Assembly: GCA_029782365.1 (NCBI GenBank)
Contig: JAKOUW010000136.1
Span: 1 to 64,000, forward strand
DNA length: 64,000 nt
Origin: Chloroflexota bacterium
GTDB lineage: Bacteria; Chloroflexota; Anaerolineae; Anaerolineales; UBA4823
Direction of reading: 5' to 3'
The notes under the pieces are model-generated. The model made no database searches, had not been told where the DNA came from, and saw only the letters and a list, made by a program, of their open reading frames with translations. How positions within the stretch are numbered: the first letter of the stretch is position 1; each line of letters opens with the position of its first letter. This document shows, piece after piece, positions 33,099-41,665 of this stretch. Both the position numbers and the translations under genes were made by a program.

Positions 33099-34058
33099 TC
33101 AATTGTACAGCCAGCATTTCACCTGGCGGCCTTCTTTGACGAACACGGGCGGCTCCTGTTCGCATTTTTCAAAACGGAAGGGGCAGCGCGCCGCAAAACG
33201 GCAGCCCTTGGGCGGGTCGAGCAAACTGGGCGGTTGGCCGACGATGAAATCGGGTTCGCGTTCGGCTCGCAGGCGCGGCACACTGGCCATCAATTTTTGC
33301 GAGTAGGGGTGCAGAGGAGCATCGAAGAAACGCAGAGCATCGCTGGTTTCCACAATCTGGCCAGCGTACATCACCGCCACCCGGTCAGCCAGCTCGCTGG
33401 AGGTGGAGATGTCATGCGTGATCAAGATGAAGCTGACCTCCAGCTCGTTTTTGATACGCTTGAGCACATTCATAATATTGGCCTGAGTGAGCACATCCAG
33501 GGCTGAGGTGGGCTCATCCAGCACGATCAGCGATGGCGCGGTGACCAGGGCCATGGCAATGGCCACGCGCTGGCGCATACCGCCCGACAGCTCAAAGGCG
33601 TAGCGGTTTACAAAGTCGAGCGGCACGCCCACCAGGCCGAACATTTTCTTGGCCTGTTCAATGGCAGCGGCCTTGTCCACGCCCAGGTGAATCATCATCG
33701 GCTCGGCCACCTGATCGCCCACTTTGAGCACCGGGTTGAGCGAGTTCATGGCTGCCTGGGGCACCATAGACATTTTCACCCAGCGGATCTTCTGGCGGTA
33801 TTCCTCATCGGTGAGCGTCATGGTATCCGAGCCGCCCAGCAGCACCTTGCCTTTGTATGTGCCGATGTTGCGCGGCAGCAGGCGCAGGACGGCTTTAGCC
33901 AGCGAGCTCTTGCCGCAGCCCGATTCACCCAACACCACCACAGCCTCTTTGTAACCCAAATCAAACGTCACCCCATCCACGGCCTGCACCATGCCTTTGG
34001 TGGTGCGAAAGTGAAGCACCAGGTCTTCGATATGCAGTAAGCTTGCGTTGGTTGCCAT
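33099..34058 (-). CDS. Oligopeptide ABC ATPase, OppD-type (first pair)
   Basis: 319 aa. Walker [11 protein letters not shown]-loop MVPQAAMNSLNP, signature LSGGMRQRVAIAMAL, Walker B IVLDEPTSALD, C-terminal CRFAARCP. Begins 3 nt after the OppC gene. Confidence 0.88.
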   Translation of the reverse strand: MATNASLLHIEDLVLHFRTTKGMVQAVDGVTFDLGYKEAVVVLGESGCGKSSLAKAVLRLLPRNIGTYKGKVLLGGSDTMTLTDEEYRQKIRWVKMSMVPQAAMNSLNPVLKVGDQVAEPMMIHLGVDKAAAIEQAKKMFGLVGVPLDFVNRYAFELSGGMRQRVAIAMALVTAPSLIVLDEPTSALDVLTQANIMNVLKRIKNELEVSFILITHDISTSSELADRVAVMYAGQIVETSDALRFFDAPLHPYSQKLMASVPRLRAEREPDFIVGQPPSLLDPPKGCRFAARCPFRFEKCEQEPPVFVKEGRQVKCWLYN

Positions 34059-34061
34059 GCG

Positions 34062-35402
34062 TTATATTTCCCTCAATCTCGGATTAAAAATACGGTCGAG
34101 TGCGAAACCGAGCATAGCAAACGCCAGGCCGGTAATCATCAGCAGAATAGACGGCTCGAGGATCCAGTAATAATTGCCCTGATAAAGCGCGCCATTTGAG
34201 GACGCATCCTGGATCAGTTTGCCCCAGGTGGGCAGCACCGGGTCGCCCAAGCCCAACACCGCCAGCGAGGCTTCCAGGAACACATAGGCAGGAATACCGC
34301 TGACCAGGGAGGGGATAATCAGGGGAATAATGCGCGGCACGAGATAGTTGAAAATGATGCGGATATTGCCGGCGCCGTACGAGCGAGCCGCTTCGATATA
34401 CGGCGCTTCGCGGATTTGCATAAAGATCGAGCGGTAGCCTTTGATCGCCCCGCCGAAGATGCTCAACAAGATGGTGGCCGAAAGAATGACCACGATGCTG
34501 CGCGAGTAAAACGTGCCGATCATGATCAAAATGGGCAAGAACGGCAGCAGCAGGTTGACCTCCGTGATGCGCTGGATTAACTCATCCACCCAACCGCCAA
34601 ACCAGGTGCCGACGGCGGCGATAATCATGGTCGAAAGGGTGGTGCCCAAGGCAGCCAACAAGCCAAAAGAGAGCGCCACCGGGATGCCCCACAGCAGGGC
34701 AATGGTGATATCACGCCGCAGGTAATCGGTGCCAGCCAGGCCGTAGACCAGGCCGTATTGAATGAATTCTACATCCACATTGCTGTCCTTTTCAAATGAG
34801 ACAGCATTGATTTTCATCGTGTAGCGCCCTTTGACAAATGCCGGCGGATCTGTATCTGGGATTACGAACAGCCCCTCGTGTACCGGCAGGCCTTTCAAAC
34901 GGCGTTTTAGTTTTTCGTCTTGCTCAAGGCGGTATGAAAAAGTTTTATCAATCCCAAAATTGCCGATATGAATTTCCCGTCCATCGGGCGTTTCCCAATA
35001 TATATCGACAAAGGGTTTCTTTTCAGAAAAATTCGAGGTGAAATTCAGTGTGATTTCTTGTGGGAAATCATCTGCATAAAAATCATCGATGATCACGAAT
35101 TCAAACGTTTTACCGGTATCGCTGGAGGTGACCGTCTTTTGGATCTGGCCATCGGCGCTGCTCAACACCAGCGTGTCGGGCAGCTTCTGCGAGCGGAAAT
35201 AGTTGATCCAAGCCGGCGGCACTGTTTGTGGCAGCTTATTCCAGACGTTTACCCCACCGCGCCATAATGTAATGGCTTTCTGATAAGGCAGGAAAATGAC
35301 GGTCCCAATGGCGACCACTACCAAAATCAAAATAATAACTAGTCCGGCGATGGCCGACGGGTAGCGCAGCAGCTCGCGTAAGGAGCGGGTAATCATTTTC
35401 AT
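34062..35402 (-). CDS. OppC-type permease with large extracytoplasmic insert
   Basis: 446 aa against ~300 usual. After helix 1 (~18-40) comes an unusual ~175-residue polar segment (~45-222; contains DIYWETPDGREIHIGNFG) before the point where normal OppC resumes at AGTDYLRRDITIALLWG. The EAA-like loop SYGAGNIRIIFNYLVPRIIP and five further helices follow. The insert is beta-rich and should face outside, where it could meet the unusual substrate-binding protein of this operon. Overlaps oppB by 4 nt. Confidence 0.8.
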   Translation of the reverse strand: MKMITRSLRELLRYPSAIAGLVIILILVVVAIGTVIFLPYQKAITLWRGGVNVWNKLPQTVPPAWINYFRSQKLPDTLVLSSADGQIQKTVTSSDTGKTFEFVIIDDFYADDFPQEITLNFTSNFSEKKPFVDIYWETPDGREIHIGNFGIDKTFSYRLEQDEKLKRRLKGLPVHEGLFVIPDTDPPAFVKGRYTMKINAVSFEKDSNVDVEFIQYGLVYGLAGTDYLRRDITIALLWGIPVALSFGLLAALGTTLSTMIIAAVGTWFGGWVDELIQRITEVNLLLPFLPILIMIGTFYSRSIVVILSATILLSIFGGAIKGYRSIFMQIREAPYIEAARSYGAGNIRIIFNYLVPRIIPLIIPSLVSGIPAYVFLEASLAVLGLGDPVLPTWGKLIQDASSNGALYQGNYYWILEPSILLMITGLAFAMLGFALDRIFNPRLREI

Positions 35403-36544
35403 GAGGCTCTACTCGCTCCTCCGCCGATTTTGACGCGCGGATCTACCAACGCATAAATAAAGTCCAGCAGAAAAACGGTGATCGCCAGCAGGTAGGCGAA
35501 CAATACAACAGAAGCGACAATCACCGGGGCGTCGAACAGGTTCACCGCCTGCAGGGTGATGCGTCCCAGGCCGGGCCACTGGAAAACGGTTTCAAAAATC
35601 GGGGCGCCGCCCCACAGGCTGATCAGCAGCAGAGCAAAGCTGGTGATGATGTTGGGCAGGGTCGGGCGCAGGACATATTTGCGCTCGATCTCTCCCGAGG
35701 TCAAGCCCTTGGCTTTGGCCATTTCGACATAATCTTCGCTCGAATAAATCAGGAAGAACGTGCGCCAGGAAAAAGCGTTCAAGAAAATCGAACTCAGCGT
35801 GATGGCGCTGACCGGCAGGATCATGTGCTTCAGTAAACTGAGCGCATACTCCACCGGCGTGTTGGGCGGCGGCACATCGACCATCCCGCCAAAGGGCAGG
35901 AGGCGCAGGGCGGCCGCAAAGATAACAATCAGGAAAATGCCGTAAAACCAGCCCGGCGCCGCCGAGGTTGGCGCTAATGTGATGACGATTTTATCCAGGA
36001 ACGAGCCGTAGCGGCGAGAAAGAAAGAGAGCAATCGAGATCGCTGAGAAGAATAAAAACATGTCGGCAGTGGCAAAGAGCACCAGCGTGGACGGTAAGCG
36101 CTCCAGGATAATGTTGCGCACCTGGCGTGAGCCGGCGTCGCTTGAGATGAACTGCGAGCGCCCGAGGTTCAACGACAGAGCGTCGGTCAAGAAAGCAAAA
36201 CTGCGGAACAGAAAAGGCTGGTCCATGCCCAGCCGCTTTTCTTCAAGAGCAATGCGCTCCGCCAGCAGCTTGTTTCGAGTCACGTCATCCATGTTCTTGG
36301 TGGATGGATCGGTGGAAATCCTTTGCGCCTGAACCTCGCGGATCTCTCCACGGCGGATCTCATCCACGTAGCCGCCCATATTGGCGATCAGAATCGTTAG
36401 ATAGACACCGATTACCAACGTAACGAACAACGTAACGGTGCGCACAGCGGTGTACTTCATCACCCGGCTGAAAGAGCTTGAACCGCCGGAGGATTTGGTG
36501 ACTGGTTTAGGCGAAAGGGTTTCTGCTGCCTGGCTCATAAGCAC
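35399..36544 (-). CDS. OppB-type permease
   Basis: 381 aa. Six helices with the loop EMAKAKGLTSGEIERKYVLR (EAA motif) and WPGLGRITLQAVNLFDAPVI near the end. The first periplasmic loop (~55-150) is longer than in textbook OppB and highly charged. Separated from the binding-protein gene by the hairpin at 36564-36598. Confidence 0.85.
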   Translation of the reverse strand: MLMSQAAETLSPKPVTKSSGGSSSFSRVMKYTAVRTVTLFVTLVIGVYLTILIANMGGYVDEIRRGEIREVQAQRISTDPSTKNMDDVTRNKLLAERIALEEKRLGMDQPFLFRSFAFLTDALSLNLGRSQFISSDAGSRQVRNIILERLPSTLVLFATADMFLFFSAISIALFLSRRYGSFLDKIVITLAPTSAAPGWFYGIFLIVIFAAALRLLPFGGMVDVPPPNTPVEYALSLLKHMILPVSAITLSSIFLNAFSWRTFFLIYSSEDYVEMAKAKGLTSGEIERKYVLRPTLPNIITSFALLLISLWGGAPIFETVFQWPGLGRITLQAVNLFDAPVIVASVVLFAYLLAITVFLLDFIYALVDPRVKIGGGASRAS

Positions 36545-36563
36545 ACTCTCTTTCCAAAGAAAA

Positions 36564-36598
36564 GCCCGGTAGGGGCAATTGCCCCACCCCTACCGGGC
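36564..36598 (-). terminator. Hairpin between binding-protein gene and permeases
   Basis: 12-nt arms (36564-36575, 36587-36598) pair; TTTTCTTT follows on the minus strand. An inner palindrome GGGGCAATTGCCCC allows an alternative fold. Expected to lower permease expression relative to the binding protein. Confidence 0.75.
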
Positions 36599-36619
36599 GA
36601 AACAGGTTAGATAAAACGG

Positions 36620-39220
36620 TTACGGGGCCGTAACGAACTCGAAGGTTGCAGAGGAAGGCACGCTGACGGACAGCGGCGAGATCACCACCTGCAGCTTGTT
36701 GGAACCAGCCTCGAGAGACTTGGTCTGATCGGCTGTCAGGTCAACGGTGTAGGCGCCGTCGCCAGCCGCCGTGGCATCACCGGTCAGCACAATGTCACCC
36801 TTGGCGTTGAAGAGCAGGAACTTGGCGGCAGTGATTTCGGCCGTCGGATAGGGGGCATCCTTGTAGGTCACCGTGACGTTGAACTTGGCCTCGCTGCCGA
36901 TCTTGACGTTCCCTGGACCATCCACTTCCGTGGTGGCCAGCTTGGGTTCGCCAAAGCCGCTCCATTTATCAGCGCTGTCCGGGTAATTGGGGTTGCGCTG
37001 CAGGATGAGTGTCTTCTCAGTGGTGAAGGCTTTGTAAACGTAGAACGGGCCAGTGCCGATGAAGAAGTGGTGGTAGCTTTCATACCACTTGGTCAGGTTG
37101 TCCCAGCGCGCCTTGGCCTCGTCGGCAGTCACGAATTTGCCGAGGGTCGGGGCAAACGGGATGTAGGACTGTGTTGTGGAGCTGACCAGGTAAGTGTTCA
37201 GGATATCCAGGCTCGGGCCGGCGAGGAAGTTCATCCATTCAACCTTTAGGGCTGAGGCCTTATCGGTTGTGAATGCCAATTTCTTATCAGCATCGGCGCG
37301 CAGGCCTACTGCCAGGTTGTGCCAGGCGGCTGGACCATAGCCGTACAGAGCCGCGCCAGGCCACCAGGTGGTCACATTGTTCTCAGCATCCAGAGCATAC
37401 AGATCGGTGTAGGTTTCAATGGTCAGCGGATCAACAGAAACGATCTTGACGCCCTTGAAGGAAGCGAGGTTGGCATCAATTGTGGACGCCAGAGCCTCGT
37501 CATAGTTCGGGCTGTCTTTCTTGCCCGGATCGAAGTATTCGATCATGCCCATGACGAAGTCACCGACGCTCAACGGGCTGCCGTCGTGCCAGGTGACCGT
37601 CTTGAACAGGTCAGCCGGGTAGGTGACAGTGACTTTGATCTTGGCGGTGGGCTGGGTGGAGGTGTACTTCTCAGCGGCGGTGACGAAGACCTGGTTTTTG
37701 GCGTTCCAGTCAACCCAGGCATCGCCGGGGACCTGGATTTCCTTGGAGAACTTCAGGTCAACCCAATCGAGGGTCTTGGCGATGGGCAGACCTTCCTGGG
37801 CTTCAACAGTCGCCTTGGCGATCTTCTGAGGAAGGGCCAGGCCGGTGTACGGGTTGGTGAGAACGCCGTAATCGCTGATGGCGCGGATCGGCATGCTGTC
37901 ATAGATCCAGTTCGAGCCGCCCAGGGGGTTCCAGGGGTCAACCAGGATACCGGGCTGCGCGATCTTCATCGTGCCGCCTTCCTGGCCGGTGAAACGAACA
38001 GTGAATGGATAGAGCAGTGAGCCGGCGACAGAACCTGCCAGGTCATAAGCAACCTGGACATTGGCCTTGCGGGGCGTGAAGGCGAGCAAATCGACTACCC
38101 AAACACGCTCGGAGTTCTCGAGAGCCATGGTCATCGCCTTGGTGAACAGGTCGCGGCGTTCGTCCATGGTCTTGAAGTCATTGTTGCGCAGTTTGAGAGC
38201 AACATCTTCGAATTCCTGCGGGTTGCGGTAATTTTGGAACAGCGAGATGGGGTAATCGTTCTTGGTGTAGTAGAAGCTGTAGTTGCTGCCGTCATCGCGG
38301 GACACAGCGGTGGTGATCCAGCCGCCGGTGTACAGGTTCCACTTGCCATCCTTAGCATCGGAGCGCACCCAAATCGGGGAGGCTTCGCTGCGGGTCTTGT
38401 ACTGGCGGTCGACGGTGAAGCCGACGGTCTCGAGCTGGTTGGCGAAGTAATCGCCAATGTCCTTGCGCTGGTCCTCGGTGCGGATTAGGAACTTCATAGT
38501 CAGGGGCTTGCCATTATATTCCCATTTGCCGTTGTTCAGCTTGGCGCCCATGCCTTCCATTTCGGTCTGGATGACCGTCTTGGCTTTGTCGGGGTTATAG
38601 GCGTACTTGGCAGTCAAACCACTCATCACGTCAACATAGCGAGCGGCATCCGGGAAGGCGGCGATCATGGGCAGAATCTTAGGAACGGCCAGGCCCTTGA
38701 AGATTTCCTGCACCACATAATTGCGGTCGATCAACCAGTTGGTCGCTTCGCGGATCTTGGCGTTGCTGAAGGGGTTGAGCTCACCGTTGGTGAACAGGGT
38801 AGAGGTGGTAGCTGCAGTCGCCGTGTTGTAAGAAATTTCATCGGCCGAACCGTAAGAGTAGTTGAAAGTAAGTTCAGGGCTGTCCTGGACTGCCTTAAAT
38901 GTGGCCGCGCTGCCCACGCCATAGGCGTAGATATCGATTTCACCGGCCTTCAACTGGGTTACTGCGCTGTCGGCAGAATCGATTGAGGTGAAGATCATCT
39001 GGTCAACCCAGGCGCCCTTGCGGCTGGACGGGACAGGCGTGGGAGTTACCTGGACTTCAACCTGCTTGGTAACTTCGACGGTTTTTTCGACAACCTGAGT
39101 CGCAACTTTTTCAACGGTGACGGTCTGGATGACTGTCTGGGGAGTGGGGGTTGCGCAGGCAGCCAGAAGCATGCTGAATACCATCAGGATGCTAAAGGCC
39201 ATTAACAGATTCTTTTTCAT
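36620..39220 (-). CDS. Oligopeptide-type substrate-binding lipoprotein with permuted domain order
   Basis: 866 aa, GGAGGAG upstream. Lipobox ends at Cys22 (SMLLAAC), then a coiled Val/Thr-rich stretch. The SBP_bac_5 landmarks occur in a shifted order: AVTQLKAGEIDIYAY (normally ~residue 240) is at 86-100, NAKIREATNWLIDRNYV at 153-169, the family N-terminal region only at ~415-470 (TMKIAQPG, DPWNPLGG), WHDGSPLSVGDF at 544-555 and GTGPFYVYKAF at 722-732. Residues ~765-866 form a separate Ig-like beta domain. The parts add up to one complete binding protein, circularly permuted. It should capture peptides or similar ligands for the permeases downstream. Promoter at 39391-39419. Confidence 0.8.
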   Translation of the reverse strand: MKKNLLMAFSILMVFSMLLAACATPTPQTVIQTVTVEKVATQVVEKTVEVTKQVEVQVTPTPVPSSRKGAWVDQMIFTSIDSADSAVTQLKAGEIDIYAYGVGSAATFKAVQDSPELTFNYSYGSADEISYNTATAATTSTLFTNGELNPFSNAKIREATNWLIDRNYVVQEIFKGLAVPKILPMIAAFPDAARYVDVMSGLTAKYAYNPDKAKTVIQTEMEGMGAKLNNGKWEYNGKPLTMKFLIRTEDQRKDIGDYFANQLETVGFTVDRQYKTRSEASPIWVRSDAKDGKWNLYTGGWITTAVSRDDGSNYSFYYTKNDYPISLFQNYRNPQEFEDVALKLRNNDFKTMDERRDLFTKAMTMALENSERVWVVDLLAFTPRKANVQVAYDLAGSVAGSLLYPFTVRFTGQEGGTMKIAQPGILVDPWNPLGGSNWIYDSMPIRAISDYGVLTNPYTGLALPQKIAKATVEAQEGLPIAKTLDWVDLKFSKEIQVPGDAWVDWNAKNQVFVTAAEKYTSTQPTAKIKVTVTYPADLFKTVTWHDGSPLSVGDFVMGMIEYFDPGKKDSPNYDEALASTIDANLASFKGVKIVSVDPLTIETYTDLYALDAENNVTTWWPGAALYGYGPAAWHNLAVGLRADADKKLAFTTDKASALKVEWMNFLAGPSLDILNTYLVSSTTQSYIPFAPTLGKFVTADEAKARWDNLTKWYESYHHFFIGTGPFYVYKAFTTEKTLILQRNPNYPDSADKWSGFGEPKLATTEVDGPGNVKIGSEAKFNVTVTYKDAPYPTAEITAAKFLLFNAKGDIVLTGDATAAGDGAYTVDLTADQTKSLEAGSNKLQVVISPLSVSVPSSATFEFVTAP

Positions 39221-39288
39221 TTGTATTTTCTCCTCCGAACAAGGTTTGAATATTGTTTTGGATACATGGTTGGGAAAAACAGGATAAG

Positions 39289-39324
39289 CTATTGAGCAGC
39301 TACCACCTCCTTAATTATTTTCAT
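39289..39324 (-). CDS. Possible 11-codon leader peptide before the Opp operon
   Basis: Within the ~165-nt leader, ATG 39324 opens MKIIKEVVAAQ and stops at 39289. An unusually strong AAGGAGGTGG lies inside this frame, not before a recognisable start. Could be a regulatory leader, a ribosome standby site, or chance. Confidence 0.25.
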   Translation of the reverse strand: MKIIKEVVAAQ

Positions 39325-39390
39325 ACGCTTTCTTCTGAATGAATATCATCGCAAAATTAGCCCAATTCGAGCTATAACGATAATGCGAAA

Positions 39391-39419
39391 ATATTACACA
39401 GGAAATTCAAATTGGTCAA
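39391..39419 (-). promoter_or_regulatory. Promoter of the Opp operon
   Basis: TTGACC (39414-39419), exactly 17 nt, TAATAT (39391-39396) on the minus strand; the best sigma-70-type match in the window. Confidence 0.75.
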
Positions 39420-39453
39420 CCCTTTTAACCTATCTAAACAAATTTTTCACCCT

Positions 39454-41400
39454 TCATGGCGCCCGACAGGCCTCGCCAAGGTCAAAAATGGGTAAATTCG
39501 CCCACAAATCGCCTGCCGCCGGTTCAACGCGCAATCCACAGAAATCTGAGCGGGCGGCTGCCAGGCGCGGCTGCCAGTATAGTGGTAAGGCCGGCAGATC
39601 CTGGCTAAAGAGCGTTTCCAACTGCTGGCGGGCCTGTTGACTGGCTTCTGTACCAGCCGTGGCTTCTTCATAAGCCTGGCAAGTCTGGTCAAAAACCGGG
39701 CTGGCGTACCCTGCGGCATTGGCGCCGCCCCAATCCAGGGCGCCTTGCGGGTACGGAGCGGGCACCTCGAGGCTGGTGAACAGCGAGCACGGCGCTTCTC
39801 CTGAGGGCGCCGACCAGGCCAGCAGAGCCAGGGAAAACTTGCGCCCAAACACCGGGCCGTCCGGGCCAGGAGCCAGGTACTCCTCCACCGGCCGGGTATC
39901 GACCGTGACGCCGATCCCACAGACTGCCAGGTTGTCTCTGAGCGCATCGGCGCTGGCCTGGCGGTCGGCGTCTGCCGAAGTGAGCAAGGTCAACTGCAGC
40001 GGTGTGCCAGCAGGAATACCAGGGGCGCTTTGCGCCGTGCGCGGCGTGGCAGGATTGTGGTCGAGGTCCAGCCAGCCGGCTTTGTCCAGCAGGGCGGAGC
40101 CTGCTGCCGGATCGGTCTGCGCCGTTCCACTCACCTGGGCGGTAAAGCCCAGGCCATCTGCCGGCAGGGCCAGCCCGCCAAACATCCGGAGAGCCAGGTC
40201 ACTGCGACCGCTGCACAGAGCGATCGCCTGCCGGACCTCGGCCTGCCCAAGCAAGTTCGGCTGTTTGGAGTCAAACGGCTGCACATTGAAATACAGCGCC
40301 TCCCACGAAGCTGGACGGACGGCCAGCTTCACCTTGCTCGCCTGTTGAAGTTTGCGGTAACTGCTGAACTGGCTCGAGGGGATTTCCGAAAAATCCAACA
40401 GGTCGCAGTGGCCAGCGAGCAAAGCTTGCTGGGCGTTCTCTCCCGGTGCAAACCAGCGGAACGCCAGCCGGTCAAAATGCGGCAGCCCCTCGCTGGCCTG
40501 GAAATAATTCGGATTGCGCTCCAGGATCAACTCACTGCCCGGGTTCCAGGATCGCACCTTGAACGGTCCGAAAGTCGGCAGGTTGGCAGCATCCCCGGCG
40601 TCTATCGAAATATCGGCGGGCGCCTGTGCGCCCCAGGCATGCCGGGGCAGGGGCATGAAAAATTTTCCGCCAGGATCGCTGTCTTTGAAACCGGGCAGGC
40701 CGCGCCATTCAACCGTGCGCTCGTCCAGAGCCGTGTAAGACAGGGTGCGCTCCAGCGTGCGGCTGTACGTACCCGCCCGGAGAGCCTTGGCCAGTTCGAA
40801 GGAGTACAACGAGTCGCTGGCGGTCAAGGCAGCGCCATCCGACCAATGCAGACCAGCCTTCAACTGAAACGTCAGCGTCCAGACATCCATCTGCACCGCT
40901 TGGTCGCCTGTGTATTCCAGGGCGCAGTCGCCAGCGTGGCAGCCGGCCGGGCGGTAACGCACCTTTTTTGCCAGTACATTCGAACTGCCAGAGGCATCCA
41001 CGATCGGCTCTCCCGGCAGCACAGAAGCGGCTTCAAAACGAGCTGCCGACTCAGGAACGCCAGGTTGGGCTTCTAAAATCGAAGGAATGTTAAGGTTCGA
41101 TGCAGTCGGCTGACTGCCATAGATAGCGGAAAATAAGGGGGCGGGAAATACCTGGCCAGGAAAAAAGACAAACAGATTCAGGGGCTCTTTTGCCAGGCAA
41201 ATCGTCAATTCACGCGGCAGCGGCGTCGGGCTGGGCACAAACGTTGGGGAAGGGCTGGTCGCTGTAAACGGAACCGCCGAAGGCGTCTCTGAGAGGGCTG
41301 CAACGGGTGTGAAGCCTGCTTCGCCAGGTTTTGCCTGGCAGCCAAGTAAAGACAGGATGGCCGCCGTGCAAATCAATAGATTGTTAAGGTGAAGACGCAG
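39454..41400 (-). CDS. Oligopeptide-type substrate-binding lipoprotein (normal order)
   Basis: About 648 aa. No ATG/GTG fits; a CTG at 41398-41400, 4 nt after AGGAGG, would give a proper lipoprotein signal (RLHLNNLLICTAAILSLLGC), while the next in-frame start, TTG at 41376, would leave a signal without a basic N-region. After Cys21 and a Ser/Pro/Thr linker the SBP_bac_5 motifs come in the usual order: WTLTFQLKAGLHWSDGAALT, LPTFGPFKVRSWNPGSELIL, QALLAGHCDLLDFSE, and a C-terminal PALPLYWQPRLA. No permease follows directly. It is last in the unit with the sigma factor. Confidence 0.75.
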   Translation of the reverse strand: MRLHLNNLLICTAAILSLLGCQAKPGEAGFTPVAALSETPSAVPFTATSPSPTFVPSPTPLPRELTICLAKEPLNLFVFFPGQVFPAPLFSAIYGSQPTASNLNIPSILEAQPGVPESAARFEAASVLPGEPIVDASGSSNVLAKKVRYRPAGCHAGDCALEYTGDQAVQMDVWTLTFQLKAGLHWSDGAALTASDSLYSFELAKALRAGTYSRTLERTLSYTALDERTVEWRGLPGFKDSDPGGKFFMPLPRHAWGAQAPADISIDAGDAANLPTFGPFKVRSWNPGSELILERNPNYFQASEGLPHFDRLAFRWFAPGENAQQALLAGHCDLLDFSEIPSSQFSSYRKLQQASKVKLAVRPASWEALYFNVQPFDSKQPNLLGQAEVRQAIALCSGRSDLALRMFGGLALPADGLGFTAQVSGTAQTDPAAGSALLDKAGWLDLDHNPATPRTAQSAPGIPAGTPLQLTLLTSADADRQASADALRDNLAVCGIGVTVDTRPVEEYLAPGPDGPVFGRKFSLALLAWSAPSGEAPCSLFTSLEVPAPYPQGALDWGGANAAGYASPVFDQTCQAYEEATAGTEASQQARQQLETLFSQDLPALPLYWQPRLAAARSDFCGLRVEPAAGDLWANLPIFDLGEACRAP

Positions 41401-41408
41401 ACAGCCTC

Positions 41409-41657
41409 CTACATGACCGGGGAGATGGCGGCTGCGGTGTCATAAGGCCGCACCATGCCTTGAAAAGCGTAAGCAAATGACCATTCGATGCGCTTGTTGG
41501 CTGGCAGGATATACGCCTGCAAAATATCCGGGTGATCCTGGGCGGTCGATACTGCTACGCGCCACAAAAGACGCGCTCGCAGGCTGCCCGGTGGGCGCGG
41601 TAGGTCAGCCCATTGTTTCAGCGTGCGTTTCAAGAAATTGTCCCGGTAATTATCCAT
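41409..41657 (-). CDS. Short protein between sigma factor and binding lipoprotein
   Basis: 82 aa, AGG-CAGGA before the ATG, 8 nt after the sigma-factor gene. No signal peptide or membrane helix; basic N-terminal half (KRTLKQWADLPRPPGSLRAR). Its position suggests an anti-sigma role but no anti-sigma motif is visible. Confidence 0.55.
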   Translation of the reverse strand: MDNYRDNFLKRTLKQWADLPRPPGSLRARLLWRVAVSTAQDHPDILQAYILPANKRIEWSFAYAFQGMVRPYDTAAAISPVM

Positions 41658-41665
41658 TCCTGCCT

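Noticed and set aside
37319..38020. 233-codon plus-strand frame opposite the permuted binding protein
   Set aside because: Shadow of the GC-rich third positions of the minus-strand gene; no supporting signals.
40030..41076. 348-codon plus-strand frame opposite the second peptide-binding lipoprotein
   Set aside because: No family resemblance, no ribosome-binding site; the minus-strand product is a clear SBP_bac_5 protein.
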